Shown here: one piece after another, positions 50,406-60,364 of the stretch | How positions within the stretch are numbered: position 1 is the first letter of the stretch | Layout: each line of letters starts with the position of its first letter | NCBI GenBank assembly: GCA_021770755.1 | Contig: JAETQI010000046.1 | Coordinates: 1 to 64,000 of the forward strand | Source: Lachnospiraceae bacterium | Lineage (GTDB): Bacteria; Bacillota; Clostridia; Lachnospirales; Lachnospiraceae | Length of the DNA stretch: 64,000 nucleotides | Direction: 5' to 3' | Notes under the pieces: generated by a model | Database searches by the model: none | Told to the model about the DNA's origin: nothing | What the model saw: the letters and a program-made list of their open reading frames with translations, nothing else | Program-made: the position numbers and the translations under genes

Positions 50406-52007
50406 GTGAAGAAGAGAAAGTTCGGACTGGCTGTTCTGCTGCTGATGGCGCTGTGCGGCTGCGGGGCAGAACAGGAGGATACAGACGAAAGCAGGGCGGG
50501 GCGGATCCTGTGTGAGCAGCATGCCGGGGACGCAGTGACATTTGACTGGTATATCAATTATTCGTGGTTCACGACGCCGTGGGGAGAAAATGCCGTGTCG
50601 AAAAAGATCACGGAGGACACAGGGGTATCTGTCCGCTTCATCACGCCCAAGGGAAATGAGAAGGAGAAGTTTGACGCGATGATCTGTGCGGACTCCCTGC
50701 CGGATCTCGTGACGCTTGGCTGGTGGGAGCCGCAGGTGGACATGATGATCGACAAAGGGATGGTGTACGCCCTGAATGAGCTGGCAGACACGTATGATGC
50801 CTACTTCTGGGAGACGGCGGAGGAAGCTGTGTGTAGCTGGTACACAAAGGAGGACGGGAATTTTTACTGTTATCCCAATTCGGTGTACCAGCCTGCTGAC
50901 TATGAGATCTATGATACCATCGGTTCAAACCAGACATTTCTGGTCAGGAAGGATATCTATGAGGCGCTGGGCAGGCCGGACATGACGACGCCGGAGGGGT
51001 TTCAGGCGGCAGTCCGGGCGGCGGCGGAGCAGTTTCCGCTGATAGACGGCAGGGAGCTGATCCCGATCGGCGCACATGTGTTTGATACTATGGGATGCGC
51101 TTCCTTTGACCAGTATCTGCAGAATTTCCTTGCCGTTCCCTATGAGAAGGACGGACAGTACTATGACCGTGACACAGACCCGGAGTATATCCGCTGGCTG
51201 AAGGCATTCCGGGAGCTGGGGGCGGAGGGCTATCTCAAGGAGGATATCTTTATCGACAAGCGGACGCAGATGGAGGAGAAGATGGAGCAGGGACGGTACT
51301 TCTGTATGCTGTATCAGCGGACGGACATGGAGAACCAGCAGAAATCCCTGTACCACAAGAATCCGGACAGCATTTACCTGGCGGTCGACGGACCCAAAAA
51401 CTCCAGGGGGGATGATCCGGTGCTGCCGAGCGCGGGCGTCAATGGCTGGACGGTGACGCTGATCTCCAAAAACTGCGAGCGGCCCGATCGCGCGATAGAG
51501 TTTCTGACCTATCTGATGAGCGAGAAGGGACAGCGGATGATCTATTATGGCGTTGAGGGCGTTACATATGACCTTGTGGATGGGGAGTATGTGGTAAAAC
51601 CGGAGGTTCAGAAGCTGCTGGACACGGACCGCGTCGAGTATGACCGGCTTTACGGCGCGTCTGACACCTACTGGATGCTCCAGAATACCGCGATGCAGCT
51701 TGCGTGGAGACAACAGCCCGCGGAATATCTGCGGCAGCTCGAGGAGTGGACATATCCGTATACGCACTATCTGGGGCAGTACGAGCTGACTTTCAAGGTG
51801 GACACGGAGGCCGGGAATAATTATAATAAGATTAAGAAGCTTTGGAGCAAAACACTGCCGCAGCTTCTGCTGGCGCCCAGCGAGGAGGCGTTTGACCGGA
51901 TTCTGGACGAATACGTTGCCAGCCGGGAGCAGATGGGCTATCAGACGGTGGTGGAAGAGGCGCAGAGACAGATTGCGGATGCCAAGCAAAAGCTGGGCTT
52001 TGACTGA
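50406..52007 (+). CDS. Extracellular solute-binding lipoprotein, LplA-like
   Basis: A 533-residue lipoprotein starting at GTG 50406, eight bases after GGAGGG. The signal peptide ends LMALCGC. The mature part (FDWYINYSWFTTPWGENAVS, then DLVTLGWWEPQVDMMI) fits the large LplA-type binding proteins typical of Paenibacillus and Clostridia polysaccharide loci. It is followed 15 bases later by the YesM-type kinase, so it may present ligand to the kinase rather than, or as well as, to the permeases. Confidence 0.85.
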   Translation: MKKRKFGLAVLLLMALCGCGAEQEDTDESRAGRILCEQHAGDAVTFDWYINYSWFTTPWGENAVSKKITEDTGVSVRFITPKGNEKEKFDAMICADSLPDLVTLGWWEPQVDMMIDKGMVYALNELADTYDAYFWETAEEAVCSWYTKEDGNFYCYPNSVYQPADYEIYDTIGSNQTFLVRKDIYEALGRPDMTTPEGFQAAVRAAAEQFPLIDGRELIPIGAHVFDTMGCASFDQYLQNFLAVPYEKDGQYYDRDTDPEYIRWLKAFRELGAEGYLKEDIFIDKRTQMEEKMEQGRYFCMLYQRTDMENQQKSLYHKNPDSIYLAVDGPKNSRGDDPVLPSAGVNGWTVTLISKNCERPDRAIEFLTYLMSEKGQRMIYYGVEGVTYDLVDGEYVVKPEVQKLLDTDRVEYDRLYGASDTYWMLQNTAMQLAWRQQPAEYLRQLEEWTYPYTHYLGQYELTFKVDTEAGNNYNKIKKLWSKTLPQLLLAPSEEAFDRILDEYVASREQMGYQTVVEEAQRQIADAKQKLGFD

Positions 52008-52022
52008 CAGCTTCGCGGGGAT

Positions 52023-53864
52023 ATGGATATGATGCGAAGATATTTACGAAAACTCATCACAAAATATAACGGACTGGGACTGAACGTCAAATTCATGCTG
52101 CTGATCATTCTGTTTATCGAGGCTGTCGTCGGGATCTTTTCCGTGTTTTTATTCTGGAACATGCAGCGGACTACGGTTCAGGGGCGGATCACGGCCATCC
52201 GGTATAAGATGGACAGGCAGCACGCGCAGATCCGCAAGAATGTGGATGCCATCAACATGTCAACCCAGTTTTTCCTAAATGACCAGGCGCTGCATGATTT
52301 TCTCGTAGAGTTGAAGCAAGGACGCCGGATTCCGGCAGAAAGGCTGAATACATTTTATCATGAAGATATTGCCTCGATGGAACGCATGGTGAACAGCAAT
52401 CTCTATCTGTATCAGATAAGGGTCTATGCGGATCAGGAAAACATGCAGGAGATGATGCCGATCCTGTACACGCGGGACAGGATGAACCGGCTTTCGTGGG
52501 CAAAGGATGAGCCGCTGTACGGCTGGAAACTCAATTATGCGGATGCGATCTTTGATTCGTATGCTGTGGCGCAGAACAGCAGGATCATGTCGCTGGTCAC
52601 GCCGATCGAGGATTTTGAGAACGGTGAGCTGGCGGTGCTTGAGGTCTCGATGAAGATGGACACCATGTTTGAGGGAATGTACCAGGCAAAGGACGGTATG
52701 GCGGTCTGCTTTGTGGACGCGTCAGGCAGGCAGTATTACGGTTCGGAGACAGACAGGGACAATCCCGGTATACAGGCTGCCCTGGCGGACAGGGAAGAAA
52801 GAGGTATGCAGGCTGCGCCGGGGGACACAGGGCAGGAGGAGCAGTTTCGTCACAGGACAGTGAACGGAAGGGAAATGATCGTCGGGTGCACTGCGATAAA
52901 GGAATTGTCGGGAACGCTGGTCTGTGCGCAGGACATAACGGATGCTGTCGGCAGGATCAGAAGGATGCGAAATCGGTTTACCATGATCATGATCGTGCTG
53001 ATCCCGTTTCTTGCCACCGGGATCAATGCTGTGGTCAGATCGGTGCTGCAGCAGTTCTACCGGATTATCGACGCGATCAAGCGGGTTCAGGAGGGCGACT
53101 TAAACGTTGTCATCGAGAACTGCGGCACAGACGAGATGGGCGAGCTGGGCAGTCAGTTCAACAAGATGCTGACAGAGATCAACCATCTGATGAGGGAACA
53201 GCTCGACAGGGAGCTGCTCGTCAAAAACTCGGAGATCAAGGCGCTGCAGAACCAGATCAACGCCCATTTTATCTACAATGTGCTGGAGTCCATCAAAATG
53301 ATGGCGGAGATCGAGGAACAGTACGATATCTCGGACGCAGTCACAACGCTGGGGAAGCTGCTGCGCTACAGCATGCGCTGGACGACAGGCAATGTGACGG
53401 TCGCGGAGGAGATCGAGTATATCAGAAATTACCTGAAACTTATGAATATCCGCTTTGACTATGAGATCTTCCTCTCCCTGAATATACCGGAGTGCATCTA
53501 TGCGCAGCAGATTCCCAAGATGTCCCTGCAGCCCATCGTCGAGAATGCCATTTACCACGGGATCGAGCAGATGGCGGAGGATACGAACATCTATATCAAA
53601 GGACTGGTGGAGGAGAAAAGCTGCGTCATTGAGATCACGGACGCGGGCAGGGGCATGAGTGAGGAGGAAGTCGGACAGCTCTACAAGAAGATCTCCGGTG
53701 AGATCGAGACGGCAGGCGGCTCGGGAAACGGCATCGGACTGAAAAATGTGCAGGACAGGATCAAAATGAACTTCGGAGAGGAATACGGCATTGAGATCGC
53801 GTCCAAACTAGGGTGCTATACCAAGATCATGGTGCGCATTCCGTTGCAGAAAATACAGGGATAA
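52023..53864 (+). CDS. YesM-type sensor histidine kinase
   Basis: A 613-residue kinase with helices at about 23-43 and 315-337 around a large extracytoplasmic sensor, a HAMP domain (AIKRVQEGDLNVVIENCGTD), the His-kinase box ALQNQINAHFIYNVLESIKM (normally NPHFLYN) and an ATPase domain (ITDAGRGMSEEE, then GNGIGLKNVQDRI). YesM kinases sense sugars, often through a binding protein, and phosphorylate YesN-type regulators. The partner is encoded at 53909. Confidence 0.92.
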   Translation: MDMMRRYLRKLITKYNGLGLNVKFMLLIILFIEAVVGIFSVFLFWNMQRTTVQGRITAIRYKMDRQHAQIRKNVDAINMSTQFFLNDQALHDFLVELKQGRRIPAERLNTFYHEDIASMERMVNSNLYLYQIRVYADQENMQEMMPILYTRDRMNRLSWAKDEPLYGWKLNYADAIFDSYAVAQNSRIMSLVTPIEDFENGELAVLEVSMKMDTMFEGMYQAKDGMAVCFVDASGRQYYGSETDRDNPGIQAALADREERGMQAAPGDTGQEEQFRHRTVNGREMIVGCTAIKELSGTLVCAQDITDAVGRIRRMRNRFTMIMIVLIPFLATGINAVVRSVLQQFYRIIDAIKRVQEGDLNVVIENCGTDEMGELGSQFNKMLTEINHLMREQLDRELLVKNSEIKALQNQINAHFIYNVLESIKMMAEIEEQYDISDAVTTLGKLLRYSMRWTTGNVTVAEEIEYIRNYLKLMNIRFDYEIFLSLNIPECIYAQQIPKMSLQPIVENAIYHGIEQMAEDTNIYIKGLVEEKSCVIEITDAGRGMSEEEVGQLYKKISGEIETAGGSGNGIGLKNVQDRIKMNFGEEYGIEIASKLGCYTKIMVRIPLQKIQG

Positions 53865-53908
53865 CGGACTTGTCCGTCAGAATAGCAAAAAAGCGGGGGA
53901 GAGGTTAC

Positions 53909-55411
53909 ATGAATACCGTATTGATCGTGGAAGATGAGAAGATGATACGTCAGGGAATCCGGGCGATCGTGCAGCGTTCCGGGGTTCCGGTTCAGAACAT
54001 CATGGAGTGCAACAACGGGCAGCTTGCGCTGGAGATCCTGCAGAACCAGCCGGTCGACGTGATGTTTACGGATATCCGGATGCCGAAGATGACCGGGATC
54101 GAGCTGGTGGAGGCGATGCAGCAGCTTGAGCACAAGCCGCTGACCGTGGCGATCAGCGGATATGACGACTTTACCTACGCTGTCCAGATGATGCGCATGG
54201 GCGTGCGGGAGTATATCTTAAAGCCCATAGAGCGCGAGCGGATCATTGCCATTCTGGAAAAATTCGAGGAGGAACTGCAGCAGGCGGACCAGAGCGCGCA
54301 GCGTGCAGTGGAAATCGGGTGCCAGCAGCTCAAGTACCTGATTTTAAATGATAATATCACCCCCAGGGAGGTTCAGACAGTAGTACACCAGTTTGAAAAA
54401 CAGTTGCTGAACCAGGAATATATGGTGTGCTGCTGTGAGCGGACAGCGGATGAGGCGGAGAGGAACAGCGGCTGTCTCTTTCTCGGCGAGATTGAGGAGA
54501 ACAGTGTCTATATTGTCGGCAGGGAGAGCAAGGAGTTTCTGTTAAAGAATGACCTGCGCGATTTTCATACCGGTGTCAGCGGTGTGCACTGCGGCGTGGC
54601 GGACGTAAAGACCGCGTACAGGGAGGCGAAAGCCGCGCGGATCGAGGCGTTTCTGCGCATGCGGCACGAGGTGCAGTACAGTGTAGGGCAGTATCCTGTG
54701 GCGCAGAATCCGCCGCCGCAGGACAATACCGTGCAGCGTGGAGAAGAGACAATACAGGGAAGGCCGGTGGAGGACAGGATGCGCCAGATCGCGCAGATGA
54801 TCGGCACGGACAGGATCGCGGGCGCGCTCAAGATGACAGAGCAGTTTTTCTCGGAGGTAAAGTGGGGGAGGCATTCTGCCGAAATTTTTGAAAAGAGTAT
54901 CCATATGCTGATCGATGAGATCGGACAGATCTACCATAATGTCCTGCGTGAAAAGGAAGAGGAGCTCGTACGGTTTCGAAACATTTATCAGTTTTCGCAG
55001 ATTGACGAGCTGATGGAGGAGCTGACCGGCTGGATGATCGGATTCCATGAAAAGATCGACACGGAATTTGACGACTACAGGAACAAATCCCGCATGGAAC
55101 AGGCGGTGGCGTACATTCAGGAAAATTATGCGACGGATCTGAACATGGCAGTCGTGTCAAACCATGTGTCCATGAACTACTCGCTGTTTTCCTATGCCTT
55201 TAAGGAGTATACAGGGAAGAATTTCGTCAATTATCTAAAAGAACTTCGGGTCAACGAGGCAAAGCGGCTGCTGGCGGAGACAGATCTGCGTGTCATAGAG
55301 ATCAGCCAGCGTGTCGGCTATGAGAATGAAAAACATTTTATGAAGATCTTCAAGAGTGTGAGCGGCGTCTCTCCTACGGAGTACCGGAAGAATATGCAGA
55401 TGGGCGTGTGA
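53909..55411 (+). CDS. YesN-type response regulator with AraC output domain
   Basis: A 500-residue regulator starting at ATG 53909 behind GGGGGAGAGG. The receiver domain (VEDEK, phospho-acceptor Asp in VMFTDIRMPKMTG, LKPIERER) is followed by a long middle region and a C-terminal AraC-type double helix-turn-helix (VVSNHVSMNYSLFSYAFKEY, then VIEISQRVGYENEKHFMKIF). It most likely activates the transporter and phosphorylase genes. It ends at a hairpin shared with the converging anti-sigma gene. Confidence 0.92.
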   Translation: MNTVLIVEDEKMIRQGIRAIVQRSGVPVQNIMECNNGQLALEILQNQPVDVMFTDIRMPKMTGIELVEAMQQLEHKPLTVAISGYDDFTYAVQMMRMGVREYILKPIERERIIAILEKFEEELQQADQSAQRAVEIGCQQLKYLILNDNITPREVQTVVHQFEKQLLNQEYMVCCCERTADEAERNSGCLFLGEIEENSVYIVGRESKEFLLKNDLRDFHTGVSGVHCGVADVKTAYREAKAARIEAFLRMRHEVQYSVGQYPVAQNPPPQDNTVQRGEETIQGRPVEDRMRQIAQMIGTDRIAGALKMTEQFFSEVKWGRHSAEIFEKSIHMLIDEIGQIYHNVLREKEEELVRFRNIYQFSQIDELMEELTGWMIGFHEKIDTEFDDYRNKSRMEQAVAYIQENYATDLNMAVVSNHVSMNYSLFSYAFKEYTGKNFVNYLKELRVNEAKRLLAETDLRVIEISQRVGYENEKHFMKIFKSVSGVSPTEYRKNMQMGV

Positions 55412-55420
55412 GGCGAAAGA

Positions 55421-55453
55421 GAACGGTGTACTGATGGATTCGGTACACCGTTC
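55421..55453. terminator. Hairpin between converging YesN and anti-sigma genes
   Basis: GAACGGTGTAC (55421-55431) and GTACACCGTTC (55443-55453) are perfect complements around 11 bases. It serves the plus-strand regulator gene and probably also the minus-strand gene ending at 55480. Confidence 0.6.
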
Positions 55454-55479
55454 CATTCATTACAGTCCTTTTGGTGCCG

Positions 55480-56661
55480 TCAGTATTCTATGGAAATTTC
55501 CTTCGAAATGACAGCCCTGTCCGCGGCACTGCTGTCCATGCCTTCCTGCTCCATCGCAGACCAGTCATCAAGATTGTCAAATATAAAGATGTGCAGTGTT
55601 TTGATCTCTTTCCCCTGAACGGCGAATCCGGCTCTGCCCGCCATTTCCGTATCCGGGTAGAGCATTTCTCCGTCCTGGTCAAAACAGATTGTCTGGCAGG
55701 GTTCATAAGACCACCCAAGCAGTTCAAACATCTCCGCGTCCGTCATATCGGGATCTTTTGAGAGCAGCTTTTCCCGCCTGTCGTCCGTCAGTTCTCTCTG
55801 CGTTCCCGGTGTCGTCGTATGGACGATCACCTGATATGGAGATACCACGACATTTTCAAGCGTGATGTTCCCTTTTTTCTCACCTACTTCAATGGTTTTT
55901 ACATCGGTTTCGTTTACCTCAAACGGAATGACGAGATCCCAGTTGCCATCCGTCCAGTGAGATGCCGTGATCTCTTCGCCATCCATCATCCTGTCGTCAT
56001 CGTATCCAAGACCGTCTATATTTAAGTGGAGCGCCCCCTTGCCGGCAGCCTTCTGTGTAAGGTCTATCTTGATCATGCCCGCGAATATGTGACTGTCGAT
56101 CACCGCGCCCTCAAACGTATTTGCCAACCGTTCGGGGGCATCTTCGCCGACATGCCAGGTTCCGCCTATATAAAATCCTGCGGCTGTCTGGCCGTCTGCG
56201 GCATTCATGCCTGTGTAATGCGCCGGAATATGGGTAAAGTCTGCCTCCTCTGCCTCGATCTGTACCGTAAGGAATACGGAATATCCGTCGCAGTAGATCT
56301 CCGATGCAGTCAGCGCAATGCCTTTGTCCGATGCGGAATAGTCCGCTGTATCCAGATTGCCTGCAGGATCCTCACTCGTCAAAACGGTTCCCTTATCCGT
56401 ATAATCACCGGAATATAGGATGTCATCTTCGACTTTCTCAAAAATCTTTCCGATCAGGGGAATCTTTGCTGCGAGTGCCGGATTGAAATAACCCAGTCCG
56501 AGGGTTCCGATGATCACCGCCGCCACTGCCGCCGCCGTTATTCCGATTCTGCCAGATTTTTTCATTTTCTTCTTCCTCCTTTTATGTATCCGGATTTCTC
56601 TGTCACTTATTTCAGGAGCAAGGGCCTGCTTTAAGATCTGATCCAATTTTTCATCTGTCAT
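55480..56661 (-). CDS. DUF4179 anti-sigma factor
   Basis: A 393-residue membrane protein. The cytoplasmic N-terminus (about 1-34, MTDEKLDQILKQALAPEISD then a KKR-rich run) probably binds the sigma factor. One transmembrane helix (about 38-58) precedes a long extracytoplasmic DUF4179 domain with SDKGIALTASEIYCDGYSVF. Signal-dependent release of the sigma factor is typical of this pairing. It overlaps the sigma gene by 11 bases. Confidence 0.87.
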   Translation of the reverse strand: MTDEKLDQILKQALAPEISDREIRIHKRRKKKMKKSGRIGITAAAVAAVIIGTLGLGYFNPALAAKIPLIGKIFEKVEDDILYSGDYTDKGTVLTSEDPAGNLDTADYSASDKGIALTASEIYCDGYSVFLTVQIEAEEADFTHIPAHYTGMNAADGQTAAGFYIGGTWHVGEDAPERLANTFEGAVIDSHIFAGMIKIDLTQKAAGKGALHLNIDGLGYDDDRMMDGEEITASHWTDGNWDLVIPFEVNETDVKTIEVGEKKGNITLENVVVSPYQVIVHTTTPGTQRELTDDRREKLLSKDPDMTDAEMFELLGWSYEPCQTICFDQDGEMLYPDTEMAGRAGFAVQGKEIKTLHIFIFDNLDDWSAMEQEGMDSSAADRAVISKEISIEY

Positions 56662-57190
56662 ATCCTATCGCCTCCAATTTTTCTTTTAACTGCTTCTTTG
56701 CTTTCCGCATCCGGCTCTTGACGGTTCCCTCCGGCAGTCCGAGAATCTCAGACATTTCATTGATCTGCATGTCTGCTGAATAATACAGATAGATCGGTAT
56801 TCTGTACTTTTCAGGCAGGCTGGCAACAAGTCCCTGGATCATGTCTGTCTCATCCTGCTTTAACACAATGTGTTCCGGTGATGCCTCGTCGTCATGGCTG
56901 GAACACTCGTATCCCTCATCAGACATTTCTTCCATACTGTCGATCGGAACCAGCCGCATCCGGTTTGTATATTTTTTCTTCTTATTCTTCCATAGATAAA
57001 TTGAAGTGGATAAAGCGTAACTCTTTGTATTCTGCGCTGGATCCAGTTTTTTCCTTTTTTCCAGCAGTTTGAGCATCGTGTCCTGATACAGTTCGTCCCC
57101 GTTTTCCGCATCCCCGGCTGTCATCCGGCAGAAGCGCAGAATATCCTTTCCAAACATCAGGACAAACCGCTCGAATTCATCATTATTCAT
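56651..57190 (-). CDS. ECF RNA polymerase sigma factor
   Basis: A 179-residue sigma-70-type factor. The ATG at 57190 lies nine bases from GGAGG. Region 2 is visible in FGKDILRFCRMTAGDAENGD and ELYQDTMLKLLEKRK. Region 4 is LPEKYRIPIYLYYSADMQIN, then EMSEILGLPEGTVKSRMRKA. It lacks the middle regions, as in ECF factors. It directs polymerase to envelope-stress-type promoters when freed by the overlapping anti-sigma gene. Confidence 0.9.
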   Translation of the reverse strand: MNNDEFERFVLMFGKDILRFCRMTAGDAENGDELYQDTMLKLLEKRKKLDPAQNTKSYALSTSIYLWKNKKKKYTNRMRLVPIDSMEEMSDEGYECSSHDDEASPEHIVLKQDETDMIQGLVASLPEKYRIPIYLYYSADMQINEMSEILGLPEGTVKSRMRKAKKQLKEKLEAIGYDR

Positions 57191-57357
57191 AGCAGCCATC
57201 CTCCTTCTTCTTACAAGTCGATCAGCCGGCTTGCCGACTTGTAAAGATTTGCCCTTGCATGAGTATATTGTCATGACACAGGAGAAAAGTTTTCGATTTT
57301 TCAAAGAATTTTATGTTTCTGGTTGGGAAGTGGTTGAGATGGATAGAGAAAGGGTAT

Positions 57358-57750
57358 TTAAACACGCTCTAAAATGGACAGGATGCATTTTTTCATCGCC
57401 TCATAACTTTCCGGGGTGATGTCGTGTTCCATCCTGCAGGCGTCGCCCGCCGCGACCTCGGGGTCAACACCAAGGTAGACCAGCCAGTCTGTCAGCAGGG
57501 TATGGCGCTCGTAGACGCTTTCGGCGATCTTTTGTCCTTCCGCTGTCAGACGCAGATAACCTTCTTTCGAAACGGTGATGTATCCGCGGTTTTTCAGGTT
57601 TTTAACGGCGACGCTCACGCTTGGCTTGGAAAAGTTCAGCTCGGTTGCCACATCGATCGAACGCACCGCAGACAGGCGCCTGCCCAGGATCAGGATTGTT
57701 TCAAGGTAATCCTCAAGGGATTCTTCGGCTTTGTGCTGGATATAACTCAT
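57358..57750 (-). CDS. DtxR/MntR-family metal-dependent regulator
   Basis: A 130-residue regulator on the minus strand starting at the ATG at 57750. A winged helix (RLSAVRSIDVATELNFSKPS, then VSVAVKNLKNRGYI) is followed by the dimer and metal-binding part with VYERHTLLTDWLVYLG and AGDACRMEHDIT, matching the Mn/Fe ligands of MntR. It has no SH3-like third domain. It is divergent from the UvrA-like operon, and two palindromes lie between them (57839 and 57870). Confidence 0.9.
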   Translation of the reverse strand: MSYIQHKAEESLEDYLETILILGRRLSAVRSIDVATELNFSKPSVSVAVKNLKNRGYITVSKEGYLRLTAEGQKIAESVYERHTLLTDWLVYLGVDPEVAAGDACRMEHDITPESYEAMKKCILSILERV

Positions 57751-57838
57751 GGTATATATGTACTCCTTTTCAGAACGGAAGATTGATCTGTGCTCAGTAT
57801 ACCATATTTCGCATACAAAGTCTATTATTGCACGCAAA

Positions 57839-57855
57839 TTGATAAAGTGTATCAA
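57839..57855. promoter_or_regulatory. Palindrome TTGATA-AAGTG-TATCAA
   Basis: A perfect 6-bp inverted repeat with a 5-bp spacer, upstream of the DtxR/MntR-like gene and of its minus-strand promoter (TATACT -10 at about 57795-57800). It could be the metal regulator's own operator. Confidence 0.45.
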
Positions 57856-57869
57856 CCTGGCGGACAAGT

Positions 57870-57921
57870 CAACAGTAACTCAGCCGTTACTGTTGACAGA
57901 ACTGTGAATTTTAGATATTCT
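57870..57921 (+). promoter_or_regulatory. Strong promoter with overlapping palindromic operator
   Basis: CAACAGTAAC-TCAGCC-GTTACTGTTG (57870-57895) is a perfect 10-bp inverted repeat whose right arm runs into TTGACA (57893-57898); 17 bases on is TATTCT (57916-57921). A repressor here would block the promoter of the UvrA-like operon starting at 57983. Confidence 0.7.
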
Positions 57922-57982
57922 AAGGAAATACAGGAAGAGAACAGAATAAGAGAGTAGAATAAAAAGGAAAAGCAGAAACATC

Positions 57983-60364
57983 ATGGAATATATCACCATA
58001 AAGAATGCCAATGTCCACAACATAAAAAACATAGACATAAAGATCCCGAAGAAAAAACTCGTGACAATCATGGGTGTCAGCGGCTCGGGAAAGAGCAGCA
58101 TTGTATACGATATACTATATAAAAAAAGCGTCAACCAGTATCTTAAGTATCGTGACCTTGTTTCAGATGCCTTGGAGATCAGGACCTGTGATGCGATCAC
58201 CGGCTTAAGTCCTGTGATCGCGGTCCGCCAGGATACCATACGGCAGGCAAACCCAAGATCGGTCATCGGCACGAAGTTCAGGATAACAGATGACCTCAAA
58301 AAGCTGTATCTGTCAGAAGGAATGATCGTCTGCCAGCACTGCGGTGCCCAGGTCGTCAACCAGGAGATCTGTCCGGATTGCAAAGAGATGATGCCAATGG
58401 TCAGCGAACGGCAGCTCTCGTTTAACTCTCCCGAGGGAATGTGCCTGGAATGTCAGGGGCGGGGGCACCGCATGGAGCTGCACATGGAGAATGTGATCAC
58501 TGGCGAAGACGATACCCTTTATGATATTTGCAAACGGTTAAAAATACCGGTGCTGTTAAAGTCGCTTCCCCGTTTTGCCGGCTTCTATGGTATGGATCCC
58601 CAGATAGTGAGATTTGCAAAGCTGGACCGCAAAAAGAGAAATCAGTTTTTATATGGATTTAACAATCCGGATATGGCGTACGGTACATACTGGGGTGTGA
58701 TCCCGGCAGTCGAAAGTGCCTATCAGAAAGGAACGCTGATCCCGAATATCGCCAGTGAAGAAAAATGTCCGTGCTGTCAGGGGTATAAGCTGGGGGAAGC
58801 AGGGCGCAGTCTGAAATTTCAGGGACTTCATATCTGTGAGATGCAGTCCTTAAATGTGGACGAACTAAAAGAGGTGCTTTTGCGTGCGCGGACAAATCCC
58901 ATGCACGCAGCGAACACAGGGCAATTGATCGGGCGCATAACGGCGAAGATCGATCAAATGACAGCTTTCGGGTTAGGCTACCTGTCATTGTCGCGGGAGA
59001 TCCCTTCTTTAAGCGGCGGCGAACTGCATAAGCTCTTTTTGATGCAGCATCTGGATTCGCAGAAGGATTCCATGATCTATATCTTTGATGAACCTACCTC
59101 GGGGCTTCATAAGCTGGAACGCGGCCAGGTTCTCATATGGCTGGAGCGATTGAGGGATCAGGGAAACAGCGTGATCGTCGTCGAACATGACAGGGACATG
59201 ATCAATGCCTCCGAATATATCATTGAAGTCGGACCTGGTGCAGGCGCGTCTGGCGGCAGGATCATTTATTCGGGAAAGAACAAAGATCTTAGAGACAGCG
59301 GGAACAGGAAGAGTCCTCACAGGAAGAAGACGTACAAGAAAGCAGACGAAAACACGCATTATATATGTCTGGAAAATGTTTCAACCAATAATCTGAATCA
59401 TGTGTCTGTCCAGATCCCATTGAACAGGGTAGTGGGGATCGCCGGCGTTTCCGGAAGCGGAAAAAGCTCACTGATCGCAGGCACGCTGACGCCGATCCTG
59501 AGATATCATTTTGGAAATGATGATCGGGACGCAGATGAGATCGAAAATGAGATCGTGGAGAAAACGTGGGACCGGGTCAGCGGTCTGCAGTACTTAAAAG
59601 GATTCGTTCAGGCGGATCAGAAACCGGTCGCCAGGAATTGCAGGTCAAATCTTCTGACATATCTGGATCTGTGGGCATTTATCAGAAAGCTGTTCTCCAT
59701 TGATCCTCAGGGTGTCTGCGATCAGTGCAAAGGGATCGGATTTATCGAGAAAAGACATGCCGGGTTTGTCTATGAGGAAATATGCGCGGAATGCAGCGGA
59801 AAGAGATACCGCAAGGATGTCCTCTCCGTGACAGTATCCAACAAGAATATCGCGGACATTTTAGCGATGCCGGTTCATGAAGCGCGCGCGTTCTTTGAAT
59901 GTGCAGGTGAAGGTCTTTCCTGCCTGGGCGGATCTGCGAAGTTGACAGCGGGGTTAGAGATGCTTGAAAAGATAGGGTTGGGATATATGACGCTCGGGCA
60001 GCCGTTGTCGACGCTTAGCGGAGGGGAGTGCCAGCGGTTGAAACTGATGAAACAGCTATTAAAGCGGCGAAATGGCAATATGCTATATATCCTCGATGAG
60101 CCGACCTTCGGGCTGGGAGAGTCCGATGCAGAACGGCTGCTTGACGTGATCGATGAGATCGTTTGCGGGGGAAATTCAATTATTGTGATCGAACATGATG
60201 TAAAGGTACTGTCATGGTGTGATCATATCATCGAGCTTGGTCCCGGCAGCGGAAGCCGCGGCGGAAATATCATCATGACAGGCACTCCGAAAGAATTGAA
60301 GGCGTCGGGGAAATCGATGATAGGACCGTATCTGGAAATTGCAGGAGATGATTATGGTAAATAA
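57983..60364 (+). CDS. UvrA-like ABC ATPase without UvrB-binding region (first)
   Basis: A 793-residue twin-cassette ATPase. Walker A motifs are GVSGSGKSS (31-39) and a second GVSGSGKSS near 500; signatures are SLSGGELHKLFLM and TLSGGECQRLKLM; Walker B motifs are IYIFDEPTSGLH and LYILDEPTFGLG. Zinc-type Cys pairs are present (C117/C120 with C130/C133, C154/C157, and a C-terminal CDQCKGIGF with CAECSGKRY). Genuine UvrA is about 940 residues; here the roughly 115-residue UvrB-binding domain is missing: LYLSEGMIVCQHC runs almost directly to LSFNSPEG. Nucleotide-excision repair is thus unlikely. Related proteins in antibiotic producers bind drug or DNA-drug complexes. Confidence 0.85.
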   Translation: MEYITIKNANVHNIKNIDIKIPKKKLVTIMGVSGSGKSSIVYDILYKKSVNQYLKYRDLVSDALEIRTCDAITGLSPVIAVRQDTIRQANPRSVIGTKFRITDDLKKLYLSEGMIVCQHCGAQVVNQEICPDCKEMMPMVSERQLSFNSPEGMCLECQGRGHRMELHMENVITGEDDTLYDICKRLKIPVLLKSLPRFAGFYGMDPQIVRFAKLDRKKRNQFLYGFNNPDMAYGTYWGVIPAVESAYQKGTLIPNIASEEKCPCCQGYKLGEAGRSLKFQGLHICEMQSLNVDELKEVLLRARTNPMHAANTGQLIGRITAKIDQMTAFGLGYLSLSREIPSLSGGELHKLFLMQHLDSQKDSMIYIFDEPTSGLHKLERGQVLIWLERLRDQGNSVIVVEHDRDMINASEYIIEVGPGAGASGGRIIYSGKNKDLRDSGNRKSPHRKKTYKKADENTHYICLENVSTNNLNHVSVQIPLNRVVGIAGVSGSGKSSLIAGTLTPILRYHFGNDDRDADEIENEIVEKTWDRVSGLQYLKGFVQADQKPVARNCRSNLLTYLDLWAFIRKLFSIDPQGVCDQCKGIGFIEKRHAGFVYEEICAECSGKRYRKDVLSVTVSNKNIADILAMPVHEARAFFECAGEGLSCLGGSAKLTAGLEMLEKIGLGYMTLGQPLSTLSGGECQRLKLMKQLLKRRNGNMLYILDEPTFGLGESDAERLLDVIDEIVCGGNSIIVIEHDVKVLSWCDHIIELGPGSGSRGGNIIMTGTPKELKASGKSMIGPYLEIAGDDYGK

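Noticed and set aside
50925-51989. 354-codon minus-strand frame opposite the second binding lipoprotein
   Set aside because: The plus strand has signal peptide, ribosome binding site and family features; the antisense frame has none.
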